A stretch of DNA of 64,000 nucleotides, from contig CAZOGC010000014.1 in the NCBI GenBank assembly GCA_964579505.1, forward strand, positions 1-64,000, written 5' to 3'. The DNA comes from JAJYSO01 sp964579505. Lineage in GTDB: Bacteria > Bacteroidota > Bacteroidia > Flavobacteriales > Flavobacteriaceae. The position numbers and the translations under genes are program-made. The notes below the pieces were generated by a model. That model made no database searches, was not told where the DNA came from, and saw only the letters and a program-made list of their open reading frames with translations. Positions 1 to 10,100 of this stretch are shown here, in pieces; within the stretch, counting starts at the first letter, position 1, and each line of letters starts with the position of its first letter.

Positions 1-12
1 AAAATAAAGCTC

Positions 13-50
13 AAAAAAATAACCGCCTCAAAATATGCTTTTGAGACGGC
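13..50 (-). terminator. Intrinsic terminator of the S41 protease gene
   Basis: Inverted repeat at 23-33 / 39-49 (11 positions, one mismatch) with a 5-nt loop. Read on the minus strand it is followed by a T-rich run (complement of positions 14-22). It sits 24 nt past the stop codon of the minus-strand protease gene. Confidence 0.8.
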
Positions 51-73
51 TACTTCGTGTAATAAAGCAATTT

Positions 74-3000
74 TTACTGGTTTAGCTTTTTCATAATGAT
101 TGAAATTGCCTTTTGTAGTTGAGGATCTTTACCGGTTAGCCTGTCTACAAAAGTACGATCTACAAAAATATCGGGGGTAACGCCCACTTTTTCAAGATTT
201 TCACCGTCTAGGGTATAGCACCCCCATGAAGGGAGGCGATAAGAAGAACCATCTACGAGTCTCTTGGCAGAGGTAAAAATAATCCAGTGATACGTTTTTG
301 TACCTACAACTGTACCCAAATTTAATGCCTGAAAACCAGCCGCTGTCATCTCGCCATCGCTTAATGTTTGGCGGTTAACCAACATAACAATGGGTTTTCC
401 GGCAGGGGCAAAATCAGGCTGAGGACTCATTTTTCCATCGCGGTATTTCCATTGTAAATAGGGACGCTGTGATAAAAATTGCAACACTTTTCCGTGAACA
501 TTTCCTCCGGTGTTATAGCGTAAATCAATAATCAATCCATCGCGGTTTACAGAATCTGTTACCATTTGCAGCATAAATTTTTCTAATGATTCACTAGACA
601 TGTCTTTCATGTACACATACCCAATGCGTTGGTTACTTTCTTTACTTACCGTACTTGAGTTATGGGCAATCCATTGATTATAAAGTTGTGTTTTTAATGC
701 GCTATAAGACTCCGGATGAATTTTAACATCGTGCGTTTTTCCACCTCTTTTAAAAGTAAGCGTCATCTCACGGGGTCCTTTTGGGAAAGCAAAATACTGC
801 TCTCTACTCACTTTGGTATCTACTTTGGTGCCGTTTACAGCTACCAAAACATCTCCGGGGCGCACATCTTTTTGTGAATAACTAGCCGGGCTTTTAGGAA
901 CAATCTCACGCACTGTATATGGGTTGTCTTGGTCAAAAAGCAACCCGGTTTCGGCAGTGTAGGTGTGATAATAGGTTCTTTCTTCCGAACCATAGGAGGT
1001 AAACCCGTAGTGCGAGGTGTTTAACTCACCCATCATGTCTTTTAGCAGTCTGCGCAAATCAGCTCTAGAACGCAAATAGGGAAGATAGGTAGCATATCTG
1101 TCACGTACTTCTTTCCAATTAGCGCCATTAAAATCACCTGAATAGTAATTTTCGTCTAAGTTAGCCCATACTTCGCTAAACATTTGGTTAAAGACTTGTT
1201 TTAAGTCTTTGGTAAAGGTAAAACTCTCCATATCTACTTCATTCATCTTATGGCGTCTTAGCGATATTTTATAAATATCTCCTCTTATCAACGCATATAA
1301 ATCTCTATCTGATTTAGAGATGTTTAAGCCATATACAGATCGGTTTGATAAGCCTTCGGTTTTATCGCGTTCAAAAGGTTGTTCGGTAAGTTGATATATT
1401 TTATATCGGCCTCCTTCGTGATTAGAAGTAAAGAGCACAATTTGTTTGTCGCCATCTTGGGCTACATATACTGAACGTTGTGTACCAAAACGAGGACCCA
1501 CTTGTTCAACGCGCGCAGTTAGCCCGTCGAAATCTATTTTAACTTGCGGTAAGTGGTCGTCTTTTTTAGGGTTCTTGTTTTTCTTTTTGTGGTTAGGCTT
1601 GTGTTTTTTGCTACTGGCAAATAGACTGTCTACCTGACTAGATCGGAAGGGTCTGTCTTTGTGTTGTAGTGCAATGCGATACAGATGTGCATTTTGCATT
1701 CCGTATGGATAAGATGGGTGTGTACGATCTGAAATAAAATAGATGTATTTTCCGTCGGGAGAAAAAACGGGATCGCTTTCAGAAACACCGGTTTGTGTGA
1801 TATTATAAACCTTGTGGTCTGATAAACGACACAACATAATATCGGTCTCAAAATTTTTACGAACCGTATACATTACATATTTTCCGTCTGGAGAAAAAGA
1901 AGGAGCATCGTTTTGAAAACCCCAAAGCTCACCAGTAGCCACAACAGTGGTTTTAAGGCTGTTTAAATCTAATACGCAAACATCATTGCGTCCTCTTAGG
2001 TAAACGGCTTTTTCTTTTTTAGGACCAATAGAGAGTAGGCGGTTATTGCTTAGCGTTTTAGTAATTTGTTTTTCTTTTTTGCTGCCGTCAGCCGGTTGAA
2101 CAAACCAGTTGGTAAATCCGTGCCATGTTTGGCTGTATAGAAGGGTTTTATTGTCTTTTAACCAATGAACGGATAGTACGCGTTGATTTGATTTAGTCGG
2201 AATTTCTTTGATGAATTTTCCTTCAATATCACTTACAAAAAGTCTTCCTTTAGAAACAAAAGCCATTTTTTTGTTGTCGTAAGACACATCAAAACTAGAG
2301 AGGTTTCCTTTTACGTCAAAATTTTGTTTTTTGGTAAGGGTGTTGTGATGAAATCCTTTAATAGGAATAATGTGCGCTTTGCCTGAAGCTACATCATAAG
2401 CCCATAATTGATACCCTTTTTCAAATACAATAGTTCCACCATCGGCATTTACAGAAGGGTGAATCACCATCTCTTTGTATTGCGTGAGGGGTGTTTTTTT
2501 ACCGTCTTTAAAGGTGTATAAGTTCATCTGCCCATTGCCCTGATCAGAGACAAAATAGACGTGCCCCTTTCGGTCTATGGTTACGTTAAAATCTTTCCCT
2601 TTCCAGGTGGTATATTTTTTATATTTTTTTGTTTTGGGATTGTATGATTGAATATTAGGATTGAAGGGGCCTTTGTATCCTTTTCGAGTGGCAAACATAT
2701 AGCTTTCCCAAGAGTAGTTAAAGTAGAGCTCTCCTGTAACCGGATCCGGAAACAAATCGTGAATGGTATTAAAGTAAGCTCCAAAAACGCGGGTAGGAGT
2801 ACCCCCATCAATGTTTACTTGATAAGTGCTGACGCGGTTGTGTCGGGTAGAAGTAAAATAGATAGAATTGCTGTCCCAGTTCCAAGAAGAAACCTCGTCA
2901 CTAGCTTGATGAAAAGTGAGCTGTTTTGCCTGTCCCCCGTCTAAAGGAAGCAGATAAATATCGTTGTTGCCATATTGGTCAGAAGAGAAAGCTAACCATT

Positions 3001-3238
3001 TTCCATCTGGAGAAATTTTGGGGTTTGTTTCGCTACCTTCCATGCCGGTAATGCGTTCGGCAGTGCCTCCTTGGGTTGCTACCTTCCAGATATCGCCATC
3101 ATAGCTAAAGTAAAGTGTCTGCCCATCAGGAGTTAAGGCCGGATATTGGGCAAAGTGTAAAGAGAATTTTTGCGCTTGGGCAGAGAAGAGGCCAAACACA
3201 AAAAAGGATAAGACCATCCATTTTAGTTTTGTTGTCAT
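74..3238 (-). CDS. Tricorn-like S41 family protease, exported
   Basis: 1054 aa. A signal peptide ends in SAQA|QKF, leaving Gln at +1. PD40/TolB-like beta-propeller repeats follow, seen as several SPDGK motifs over about residues 35-530, then a Lys-rich linker near 540-565. Next is the tricorn core: His743 in NTSHYGF, a PDZ domain (RPGDVLVAVNGTKV), nucleophile Ser960 in TLSDGEM and Glu1013 in DGENLE, matching the tricorn catalytic set. The family degrades peptides; here the enzyme would act in the periplasm or at the outer membrane. The gene stands alone, with a terminator below it and a TACATTTG promoter box above. The start follows from the signal peptide. Identification is firm; the substrate is unknown. 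Confidence 0.95.
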   Translation of the reverse strand: MTTKLKWMVLSFFVFGLFSAQAQKFSLHFAQYPALTPDGQTLYFSYDGDIWKVATQGGTAERITGMEGSETNPKISPDGKWLAFSSDQYGNNDIYLLPLDGGQAKQLTFHQASDEVSSWNWDSNSIYFTSTRHNRVSTYQVNIDGGTPTRVFGAYFNTIHDLFPDPVTGELYFNYSWESYMFATRKGYKGPFNPNIQSYNPKTKKYKKYTTWKGKDFNVTIDRKGHVYFVSDQGNGQMNLYTFKDGKKTPLTQYKEMVIHPSVNADGGTIVFEKGYQLWAYDVASGKAHIIPIKGFHHNTLTKKQNFDVKGNLSSFDVSYDNKKMAFVSKGRLFVSDIEGKFIKEIPTKSNQRVLSVHWLKDNKTLLYSQTWHGFTNWFVQPADGSKKEKQITKTLSNNRLLSIGPKKEKAVYLRGRNDVCVLDLNSLKTTVVATGELWGFQNDAPSFSPDGKYVMYTVRKNFETDIMLCRLSDHKVYNITQTGVSESDPVFSPDGKYIYFISDRTHPSYPYGMQNAHLYRIALQHKDRPFRSSQVDSLFASSKKHKPNHKKKNKNPKKDDHLPQVKIDFDGLTARVEQVGPRFGTQRSVYVAQDGDKQIVLFTSNHEGGRYKIYQLTEQPFERDKTEGLSNRSVYGLNISKSDRDLYALIRGDIYKISLRRHKMNEVDMESFTFTKDLKQVFNQMFSEVWANLDENYYSGDFNGANWKEVRDRYATYLPYLRSRADLRRLLKDMMGELNTSHYGFTSYGSEERTYYHTYTAETGLLFDQDNPYTVREIVPKSPASYSQKDVRPGDVLVAVNGTKVDTKVSREQYFAFPKGPREMTLTFKRGGKTHDVKIHPESYSALKTQLYNQWIAHNSSTVSKESNQRIGYVYMKDMSSESLEKFMLQMVTDSVNRDGLIIDLRYNTGGNVHGKVLQFLSQRPYLQWKYRDGKMSPQPDFAPAGKPIVMLVNRQTLSDGEMTAAGFQALNLGTVVGTKTYHWIIFTSAKRLVDGSSYRLPSWGCYTLDGENLEKVGVTPDIFVDRTFVDRLTGKDPQLQKAISIIMKKLNQ

Positions 3239-3294
3239 AATGAAAGAATTTAGGGATTAAAGTGATTGTTGAAGGCTTTAGTCGTAAATGCTTT

Positions 3295-3302
3295 CAAATG
3301 TA
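3295..3302 (-). promoter_or_regulatory. -7 box (TACATTTG) of the S41 protease gene
   Basis: On the minus strand the sequence is TACATTTG, matching the Bacteroidota TAnnTTTG element, 57 nt upstream of the protease start. No good -33 TTG lies 19 bp further up. The rest of the 3239-3432 gap shows nothing else clear except the terminator of the next gene. Confidence 0.5.
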
Positions 3303-3407
3303 TTATTTTTTTTGGGCTCAGACCTATATTATGATAGATTTATAGGGGAATTAATTAGAATTTAACAACTTTGATTTTTGGTGGTGTCTCCTTATAAATA
3401 CCGTATT

Positions 3408-3439
3408 AAAATGACGGTCGAGACAACAACCGTTATTTT
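3408..3439 (-). terminator. Terminator overlapping the MazG-like stop codon
   Basis: Stem of 11 pairs (one G-U) between 3408-3418 and 3429-3439 with a 10-nt loop. The A/T end of the stem supplies the T-run on the minus strand. The stop codon of the MazG-like gene lies inside the right arm. Confidence 0.5.
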
Positions 3440-3822
3440 TGTGGTAAGATGGCGGCTATATTAGGTTTAAAGTAATTTTTTCCTTTTAGCACTTTTCCGT
3501 CTTCGCGATAAATAGGGTTACCATTTTTATCTAACTTACTCATGTTACTACGGTGAATTTCTTCAAATACCGCATCAATTTTGTCTTGCATGCCGTGTTC
3601 GAGTATTGTGCCACACAATACGTAAAGCATATCGCCAAGGGCGTCGGCAATTTCAATAAGGTCACCATTTTTGGCGGCTTCAAGATATTCTCTGTTTTCT
3701 TCGGTCATTAAATCATATCGAAGTTTAATTTTATCAAGGCCAATATTTGCAATAGGTTTTTCTTCATATCCTAATTTATACGCTTGGTGAAATTGTTTTA
3801 CCGCTTCAATTTTTTTATTCAT
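3433..3822 (-). CDS. MazG/HisE-fold nucleoside triphosphate pyrophosphohydrolase
   Basis: 129 aa from the Met at 3822 (MNKKIEAVKQFHQ). The frame stays open to an ATG at 3858, but that start would overlap the facing promoter and adds an atypical AT-rich leader. The core has the all-alpha NTP pyrophosphatase metal motif: EENREYLEA, then EIADALGDMLYVLCG (ExxE and ExxD). Family members hydrolyse NTPs to NMP and pyrophosphate, often removing damaged nucleotides; phosphoribosyl-ATP pyrophosphohydrolase is a relative. There are no his genes nearby, so house-cleaning is likelier than histidine synthesis. The gene is divergent from the small membrane protein at 3861. Confidence 0.85.
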   Translation of the reverse strand: MNKKIEAVKQFHQAYKLGYEEKPIANIGLDKIKLRYDLMTEENREYLEAAKNGDLIEIADALGDMLYVLCGTILEHGMQDKIDAVFEEIHRSNMSKLDKNGNPIYREDGKVLKGKNYFKPNIAAILPQK

Positions 3823-3836
3823 AAGGTTAATAGTCT

Positions 3837-3853
3837 TATTTTTGTCGAAAATA
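3837..3853. promoter_or_regulatory. Facing -7 boxes for the 3822(-)/3861(+) gene pair
   Basis: Plus strand TATTTTTG at 3837-3844 reads toward the 61-aa gene. Minus strand TATTTTCG at 3853-3846 reads toward the MazG-like gene. The elements face each other, so the two transcripts would overlap at their 5' ends. No -33 partner was found for either, so this is tentative. Confidence 0.4.
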
Positions 3854-3860
3854 AACATTA

Positions 3861-4046
3861 ATGTTTACACAAGGTCAACTTATTTTTGCGGGAATAGCTT
3901 TTGTACTGTTTGTGGTGCTCATGTTTTTTAGTTACCGTAGCGACCGCAAACGCGATAAGAAATATTTTAAGAACAGCTATTTAATTGCCATTGCATTTAT
4001 TGCATTGCTAGTGGTTATTTACTACATCAAAATGAAGTTTAAGTAA
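3861..4046 (+). CDS. Small membrane protein, two TM helices
   Basis: 61 aa. Two hydrophobic segments at about residues 7-24 and 41-57 are separated by a basic loop (YRSDRKRDKKYFKNS). From memory, proteins of this size and pattern recur in flavobacteria as conserved hypotheticals. No function can be assigned. A TATTTTTG box lies 17 nt upstream of the ATG. It is convergent with mvaD, with only 39 nt between the stop codons. Confidence 0.7.
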   Translation: MFTQGQLIFAGIAFVLFVVLMFFSYRSDRKRDKKYFKNSYLIAIAFIALLVVIYYIKMKFK

Positions 4047-4085
4047 GGTTTAGGTTTCTTGGTCTGTTTTGAAACCGAAGTAATA

Positions 4086-5171
4086 CTAGCTTATTTTTTC
4101 AGCCCCATTTCCTAATTGATCGGTTATAAATTTTCCGCACTCGCAAAAACGACTCAATTCTTGTTGAATAAACCGAGTTATATCTTCTTTTTCAGCATCG
4201 GGGTAGAGCAGGTGAACATTGGCGCCGGCATCTAAGGTAAAACAAACATGACTGTTGTTATTTTCTCTGTAATTCCAAATATGCTGAATAATTTCTAAGG
4301 TGACCGGCTTCATCAATAAAAAATAAGGACTGCTGGTCATCATCATAGCATGTAAGATTAAGGCTTCACGCTCTACCAGCTTTACAAACGCCGATAAATC
4401 ACCTGTTTTAAGAATAGAAATGAGTTGGGCTAAGTGTTGCTGCGCTTGTGCAAAACGACTTTCACTAAATGGGTGGTTGTGCATAAGTTGGTGCCCAACG
4501 CTGCTGCTTACTTGTTTTTGGCCTTGGTCTACCAATAAAATAGTGTCTCTGTAATTTAAAAAATTGGTGTGCAGCTTAAAAGAAGGAGCTATCGCATAGT
4601 TGTTGGTGCTGTTTTCTATAGCCGGGTGTGCTCCCCAAATCATAATGGGGCCTGTAATGCTGCGGGCAGCGCTACCGGATCCCAATCGTGCTAGAAAGCC
4701 GGCTTTTTTATAAAAGTAGTTGGTTGAAATAGTCGGGTTTAACTGTTTTTCTACGTCCATTATGCACAAGGCAAGTGCTGCCATTCCACTTGCAGAAGAG
4801 GCAATTCCGCTACTGTGTGGAAAGGTGTTCTGCGTGCGTATTTCCCATTCATAACGAGTTATAAAAGGCACGTATTTTTGAATACGCTCAAAAAAAGAAG
4901 TTATTTTAGTGCGAAAATGGGGGGCCGGTTTTCCTTCAAAAAAGATTTGAAAAGAAACGTCGTCTCCTTTTTTTTCTTTGGGTTGATAGCTTACTTGTGT
5001 TTGGGTCGCGCAATGAGACAGCGTAAAACTGAGCGATGAATTTTTGGGTAATTGCAAACCGTATTTGCCCCAATATTTTACGAGTGCAATATTGCTGGGG
5101 GCTTTCCAGGTGCAGCTTCCTTTGGGCAAAATTTCTTGGGTATGTGTAAAGATAAATTCAGACTCAGCCAT
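4086..5171 (-). CDS. mvaD: Diphosphomevalonate decarboxylase
   Basis: 361 aa from the Met at 5171 (MAESEFIFTH). An upstream in-frame ATG at 5207 lies above the TATATTTG box at 5189-5196 and is unlikely to be used. GHMP-kinase fold: APSNIALVKYWGKYG near the N-terminus, the phosphate-binding stretch PHSSGIASSASGMAAL in the middle, and DAGANVHLLYP near the C-terminus. It converts mevalonate 5-diphosphate to isopentenyl diphosphate with ATP hydrolysis, the last step of the mevalonate route. Flavobacteria commonly use this route. The other pathway genes are not in this window. It lies 59 nt below rsmE, with its own promoter box in that gap. Confidence 0.93.
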   Translation of the reverse strand: MAESEFIFTHTQEILPKGSCTWKAPSNIALVKYWGKYGLQLPKNSSLSFTLSHCATQTQVSYQPKEKKGDDVSFQIFFEGKPAPHFRTKITSFFERIQKYVPFITRYEWEIRTQNTFPHSSGIASSASGMAALALCIMDVEKQLNPTISTNYFYKKAGFLARLGSGSAARSITGPIMIWGAHPAIENSTNNYAIAPSFKLHTNFLNYRDTILLVDQGQKQVSSSVGHQLMHNHPFSESRFAQAQQHLAQLISILKTGDLSAFVKLVEREALILHAMMMTSSPYFLLMKPVTLEIIQHIWNYRENNNSHVCFTLDAGANVHLLYPDAEKEDITRFIQQELSRFCECGKFITDQLGNGAEKIS

Positions 5172-5188
5172 TCGGTTATTTGTTTGCA

Positions 5189-5196
5189 CAAATATA
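5189..5196 (-). promoter_or_regulatory. -7 box (TATATTTG) of mvaD
   Basis: Minus-strand TATATTTG, 17 nt upstream of the chosen mvaD start. It argues against the longer frame beginning at 5207. No TTG sits at the -33 spacing. Confidence 0.5.
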
Positions 5197-5230
5197 CATA
5201 AACCCACAAATTGAAGCGTTATACTGGTGG

Positions 5231-5935
5231 CTATTGATTACATAAGGCTACGGTATGGCAAGCGGCTATGGCGGCTGTTTCTGTGCGAAGACGATGGTTG
5301 CCCAAACTAACCGGCGCAAAGTTTTGAGAAAGAGCGGTCTCAATTTCTTCAGGAGAAAAATCGCCTTCAGGACCAATGAGGAGAGTTACTTCTTGCTGTG
5401 GAGTAATGAGCTCTTTTAGGGCTTTCTTTTGCGTTTCTTCACAATGTGCAATGAACTTTTGATTTGAAATAGGAAGTTTTATAAACTGCTGAAAGGTTAT
5501 AGGTGCATTTAATTGTGGAAGATAACATTGCAACGACTGCTTCATGGCGCTTTGTATGACTCGTTCAAAACGGTTTAGTTTAAGTGTTTTTCGTTCACTA
5601 TGAGCACAGATAATAGGGGTGATTTGGGTCACGCCAATTTCAGTTGCTTTTTCTAAAAACCATTCAAAACGCTCGTTTCGTTTGGTGGGGGCTACCACCA
5701 TATGCAACCTATACGGAAGAGGCTCTTGAAAAGTATGGGTGTGTATTTTAGCAATACATCGGTTGGGATTGGCATCGGTTATAATAGCTTCAAATAAAAA
5801 TCCTTTCCCGTTGGTTATATGTAATTTATCGCTATTTATTTTACGTAATACTTTAACTATATGGCCGCTCTCTTGCTTATCAAATTTTACACTTTGCGTA
5901 GCTTTGTTGAGGTGTGGATTGTAAAATAACTGCAT
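5231..5935 (-). CDS. rsmE: 16S rRNA (uracil1498-N3)-methyltransferase
   Basis: 234 aa from the Met at 5935 (MQLFYNPHLN). The open frame runs back into tsaD, but that extension is Cys/Arg-rich antisense-like sequence and not part of the family. SPOUT methyltransferase hallmarks are at the C-terminus: LLIGPEGDFSPEEI and SLGNHRLRTETAA, the AdoMet-binding knot. It methylates U1498 of 16S rRNA in the decoding region. It lies 14 nt downstream of tsaD and is probably co-transcribed with it. Confidence 0.94.
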   Translation of the reverse strand: MQLFYNPHLNKATQSVKFDKQESGHIVKVLRKINSDKLHITNGKGFLFEAIITDANPNRCIAKIHTHTFQEPLPYRLHMVVAPTKRNERFEWFLEKATEIGVTQITPIICAHSERKTLKLNRFERVIQSAMKQSLQCYLPQLNAPITFQQFIKLPISNQKFIAHCEETQKKALKELITPQQEVTLLIGPEGDFSPEEIETALSQNFAPVSLGNHRLRTETAAIAACHTVALCNQ

Positions 5936-5949
5936 ACAAGAAAAAGAAT

Positions 5950-6972
5950 TTAGGAGAATAAATAACGGGCTTTTGCGGTAACAGATACGTCGGCAAATTC
6001 TTGCGTTTTGTATTTTAAATAACCTACAATGGCAATCATAGCAGCATTGTCTGTGGTGTATTGAAATTTGGGAATGTAAGTGCTCCAACCTTGGGTGTTG
6101 TTTTTTAAAGCCTCTCTAATTGCACTGTTGGCAGAAACACCTCCACCAATAGCTATTTCTTTTATACCGGTTTGTTTAACGGCTTTTGTTAGCTTCTCCA
6201 TAAGGATAGTTACCACGGTTTTTTGAAAAGAAGCACATAAATCTTTGATATTCTCAGCTATAAAATTGGGATTTTCTTTTTCTTGTTTTTGTAAAAAGTA
6301 CAAGACAGAAGTCTTTAGCCCACTAAAACTAAAATTGAGTCCTTTTACTTTAGGTTTAGCAAAAGTAAACGCATCCGGATTTCCGTCTTTGGCATATTTG
6401 TCTATAATGGGCCCGGCCGGATAGGGTAGGTGCATCATTTTTCCACATTTGTCGAATGCTTCCCCAACAGCGTCGTCTAGGGTTTCACCAATCACTTTAA
6501 TTTTTAAATAATCGTCTACCTGCACAATTTGGGTATGCCCGCCGCTAATAGTTAATCCCAAAAAGGGAAATTTAGGCTTTTTAAATCCAGGTTCATCAAT
6601 AAAATGAGCTAAGATGTGTGCTTGCATATGGTTTACCTCAATAAGTGGAATATGCAGCCCAAGTGCCAAAGATTTAGCAAAAGAAGTACCCACCAAAAGA
6701 GATCCCATTAACCCCGGACCCCTTGTAAATGCTATAGCATGCAATTGAGATTTGTCAATACCGGCTTGTGCTAATGCTTGATGAACTACCGGCACAATAT
6801 TTTGTTGATGTGCGCGCGAAGCCAACTCAGGAACCACTCCTCCATATGCTTTATGCACTTTTTGGGTGGCTATTACATTGCTTAAAATTTTATTGTTGTG
6901 AAGCACAGCTGCAGCGGTGTCATCACAAGAAGATTCGATGCCTAAAATATAGATGTCTTTCAATTTACTCAA
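5950..6972 (-). CDS. tsaD: tRNA N6-adenosine threonylcarbamoyltransferase
   Basis: 340 aa, full length for the Kae1/TsaD family (ASKHA fold). It begins with ILGIESSCDDTAAAV. The iron-binding His115 and His119 are in NHMQAH. Later motifs include SGGHTQIV, FSFSGLKTS and GGGVSANSAI. With TsaB, TsaC and TsaE, which are not in this window, it makes t6A37 in ANN-decoding tRNAs. It is first of a two-gene unit with rsmE and divergent from tamB, an arrangement familiar from flavobacteria. Confidence 0.96.
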   Translation of the reverse strand: MSKLKDIYILGIESSCDDTAAAVLHNNKILSNVIATQKVHKAYGGVVPELASRAHQQNIVPVVHQALAQAGIDKSQLHAIAFTRGPGLMGSLLVGTSFAKSLALGLHIPLIEVNHMQAHILAHFIDEPGFKKPKFPFLGLTISGGHTQIVQVDDYLKIKVIGETLDDAVGEAFDKCGKMMHLPYPAGPIIDKYAKDGNPDAFTFAKPKVKGLNFSFSGLKTSVLYFLQKQEKENPNFIAENIKDLCASFQKTVVTILMEKLTKAVKQTGIKEIAIGGGVSANSAIREALKNNTQGWSTYIPKFQYTTDNAAMIAIVGYLKYKTQEFADVSVTAKARYLFS

Positions 6973-7027
6973 ATGGTCTAAAATTTGTACGTTTTTCAGG
7001 AAGTCTCCGTAACTTTGCTTTCTACTG

Positions 7028-7035
7028 CAAAATTA
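7028..7035 (-). promoter_or_regulatory. -7 box (TAATTTTG) of tsaD-rsmE
   Basis: Minus-strand TAATTTTG, 56 nt upstream of the tsaD start in the tsaD/tamB intergenic region. No -33 match was seen at 19 bp. Confidence 0.45.
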
Positions 7036-7142
7036 CTTATTATTCAGTATAAAAAAGCGCGATAAAAGAATTATAATTCAACCTAAAACCTATTAGCATT
7101 AAAAAGTTTCTGAAAATACTTGTAAGAATTGTAGTAGGCATC

Positions 7143-10100
7143 TTGCTTTTATTACTTATTACGGCGTTGGTGTTTTCTATACCGGCGGTACAGACAGTGG
7201 CTGCAAACCGACTGACAGATTATTTGAATGCCAAGCTGGGTACAGAGATTAAAATAGATAAAGTAGCCATTACGTATGATGCGGCGGTAAAATTAAAAGG
7301 CGTTTATATTGGTGATCATCACAATGATACCCTCATTAGTGCCCAGTCTCTAAAAACGTCTCTAATCAATATTCCCGGATTGTTAAGTGGTGATAATATT
7401 GATTTTGGAAGTGTTACCGCCACTCACCTTACGTTTAGATTGCGGCGTTATAAAGAAGATGAAAAAGATAGTTTTGGGATATTCTTAGATAAGCTGAGTA
7501 GTAATAACCCTAATAAAGAAGGGGCGCGTATAAAATTTTCTCACCTCAATATAATAGATAGTAAGTTTAGCTTTACAGATTGGCACAACCAAAACCCACA
7601 TATTATAAGTCTAACACATCTCGATATTGATGCTTCCGATTTTATTATTGACGATGCAAACATTTATGTAACCATTAATGGGATGAGTGGCTATGGCAGC
7701 CGGGGTATACACTTTACGCACGTGAGTACCCGATTTGCACTAACTGAAAACCAGATGAATTTTGATGATTTTCAGCTAAAAACAGAACAGACGGATCTAA
7801 AAAGTAATATCCATTTTTCTTTTGACCATACCATGGCCGATTTTGCCAATAAGGTGCAAGTAGAAGCCGATTTTAAAAAATCAGTGATTTCTTCAACAGA
7901 TCTTAAAAAATTGTTTGACAAATTTGGAGTAGGAGAGAAATTTACTTTTCAGGGAAAGCTAACGGGTACGCTGAACGACTTTAAATTAAAAGATATAGTT
8001 TTAAACGGAATGAGCGGTACGGCTGCAGAGGGCAAAATGACGTTTAAAAATATTTTTGGCGAGAAAGATTTTCATATGGAAGGCATTTTTGAAAATCTTC
8101 AAACTAATTACCACGATTTGGTAAATTTATTACCCGGCATTTTACGCGGTAAGTTACCCGAAAGTCTTAATCGATTGGGTGTAACGAAACTTCGAGGAAA
8201 CATAAGCGTAACCAAATCTATGATTGGTACCAATGCGGTTATAAAATCTAAATTAGGGTGGGCTATCGTCAATGCATTGCTCAACAATTTGCAATCAACA
8301 GATAATCAAACTTACCAAGGACAAATCTATTTTAGAGACTTTGACTTAGGTCAATTTTTAAACAATCCTGATTTAGGAACGTCTAATTTTTCCTTTATTT
8401 TACAAGGAAAAGGGTTTAGTAGTAAAAATTTAAATACGACTATAAACGGAACTTTTAACAGCCTTAATTTTCACGGATACACCTACCACAATATTCGTGT
8501 TAACGGGCGGCTGAGGGCTCCCATTTTTACGGGAGAAGTAATTAGTTATGACCCTAATTTATTAATGCATTTTAACGGTTCTGCTGATGTTTCCGGGCAG
8601 ACCAATAACTACGATTTTAGCGCTATGGTAACGCATGCAGATTTTCACACACTAAATTTTATAAAAGATTCGGTGGGGGTTTTTAAGGGCAACGTTACGA
8701 TGAATCTAAAAGGACATAATATAGATGATATTACCGGAAATATTACATTAAACAATGCTTCCTATAGAAATATAAAAGATACCTATCACTTTAAAAAACT
8801 GAGTTTAAATTCATCTTATGAAGGGGTGGTGCGTAAAATAACCATTAATTCCCCCGATATTATTAATGGTAAAATACAAGGAAATTTTGTACTGACACAG
8901 GTGCCTGCTCTGTTTAAAAACGCAGTTCTTAATTTATATGCCAATTACAAGCCCACAGAAACAACAAAGAATCAGTATTTATACTTTGATATTGCTATTC
9001 ACAATAAAATTGTACAGGCTATTTTTCCTACGATAACGCTAGCGCCTAATACGTTTATACGCGGTAAAGTACGTTCCGGAAATTCTGCGCTAAATTTGGT
9101 ATTCAAATCGCCTGAAATTAAAATTGGTAAGAATAGATTTGAACAAGTTAATTTGGAGATGGATAATACCGACCCACTTCATACTACCCACTTTGACGTA
9201 GATAGCGTAATGACGGGTTCTTATCCCTTATCTAAAGTACATATAATTAGCAAATTAGAAAACGACACTCTTTACATCCGCTCTGAATTTAAAGGAGGCG
9301 TGGATAATACAGACCAATTTAATATTAATCTTTTTCACACTATCAACAAGAAAAATCAGTCGGTATTAGGCATACGGCGCTCTAATTTGAAGTTTAAAAA
9401 TGCTACCTGGTTTTTAAATAAAGATAAAAAGAAACAAACTATTGTCTTTGACAATGATTTAAAAAACATTAAAATGGATACGTTGATAATGAGCTATAAA
9501 AATCAACGTATTGCCCTAAGCGGTTACAAACACGGAAACAAAAATTTAGAGTTTGCCCTCAGTTTTTTAGATGTAGATTTGGCAGAAGTTGTTCCTACCC
9601 TGTCTGATTTTAATTTTGGAGGTATTTTAAACGGAAATTTAGAAGTTGTTCAGAAAAAAGGATTTTATTACCCAAGCTCAGATTTAACGGTTTCCGGTTT
9701 TCAGGTAAACGATATTGATTATGGTGATTTAACTATCAATATAGCCGGAAATAATTCACTTACATCCTATAAAGTAAAGGCTAGTTTAGCGGGGAAACAA
9801 GTCAATTATTTTACAGCTGATGGAGAAATAAATGTAGGACACAATAACCCGAGTATTAATTTAGAGGTTGCTCTTAACCAATTTAATATTGGAGTTTTAA
9901 ATGCTTTTGGAAATGGCGTTATAGCCAATGTTAGAGGAAAAGCTAATGGGCACGCACATGTTCATGGAAGTTATAAACACCCCATGATAACGGGTAATTT
10001 ATATTTACAAGATGCCGGTCTTAAAATTCCTTACCTTAATGTAGACTTGGCTTTTAAAGACGATGCAGAAGTAAAACTGTCTAAACAGCAATTTTATTTT

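Noticed and set aside
3433..4046. MazG-like gene and small membrane protein as a toxin-antitoxin pair
   Set aside because: They are divergent, the MazG-like enzyme is not a MazE/F protein and the small protein has two plain TM helices, not a known toxin motif.
4053..4076. GGTTTC/GAAACC hairpin as a terminator between the small membrane gene and mvaD
   Set aside because: Only 6 bp, a 12-nt loop and no T-run after it.
5936..6088. N-terminal extension of RsmE into tsaD
   Set aside because: Cys/Arg-rich antisense-type sequence; family proteins begin at the Met at 5935.
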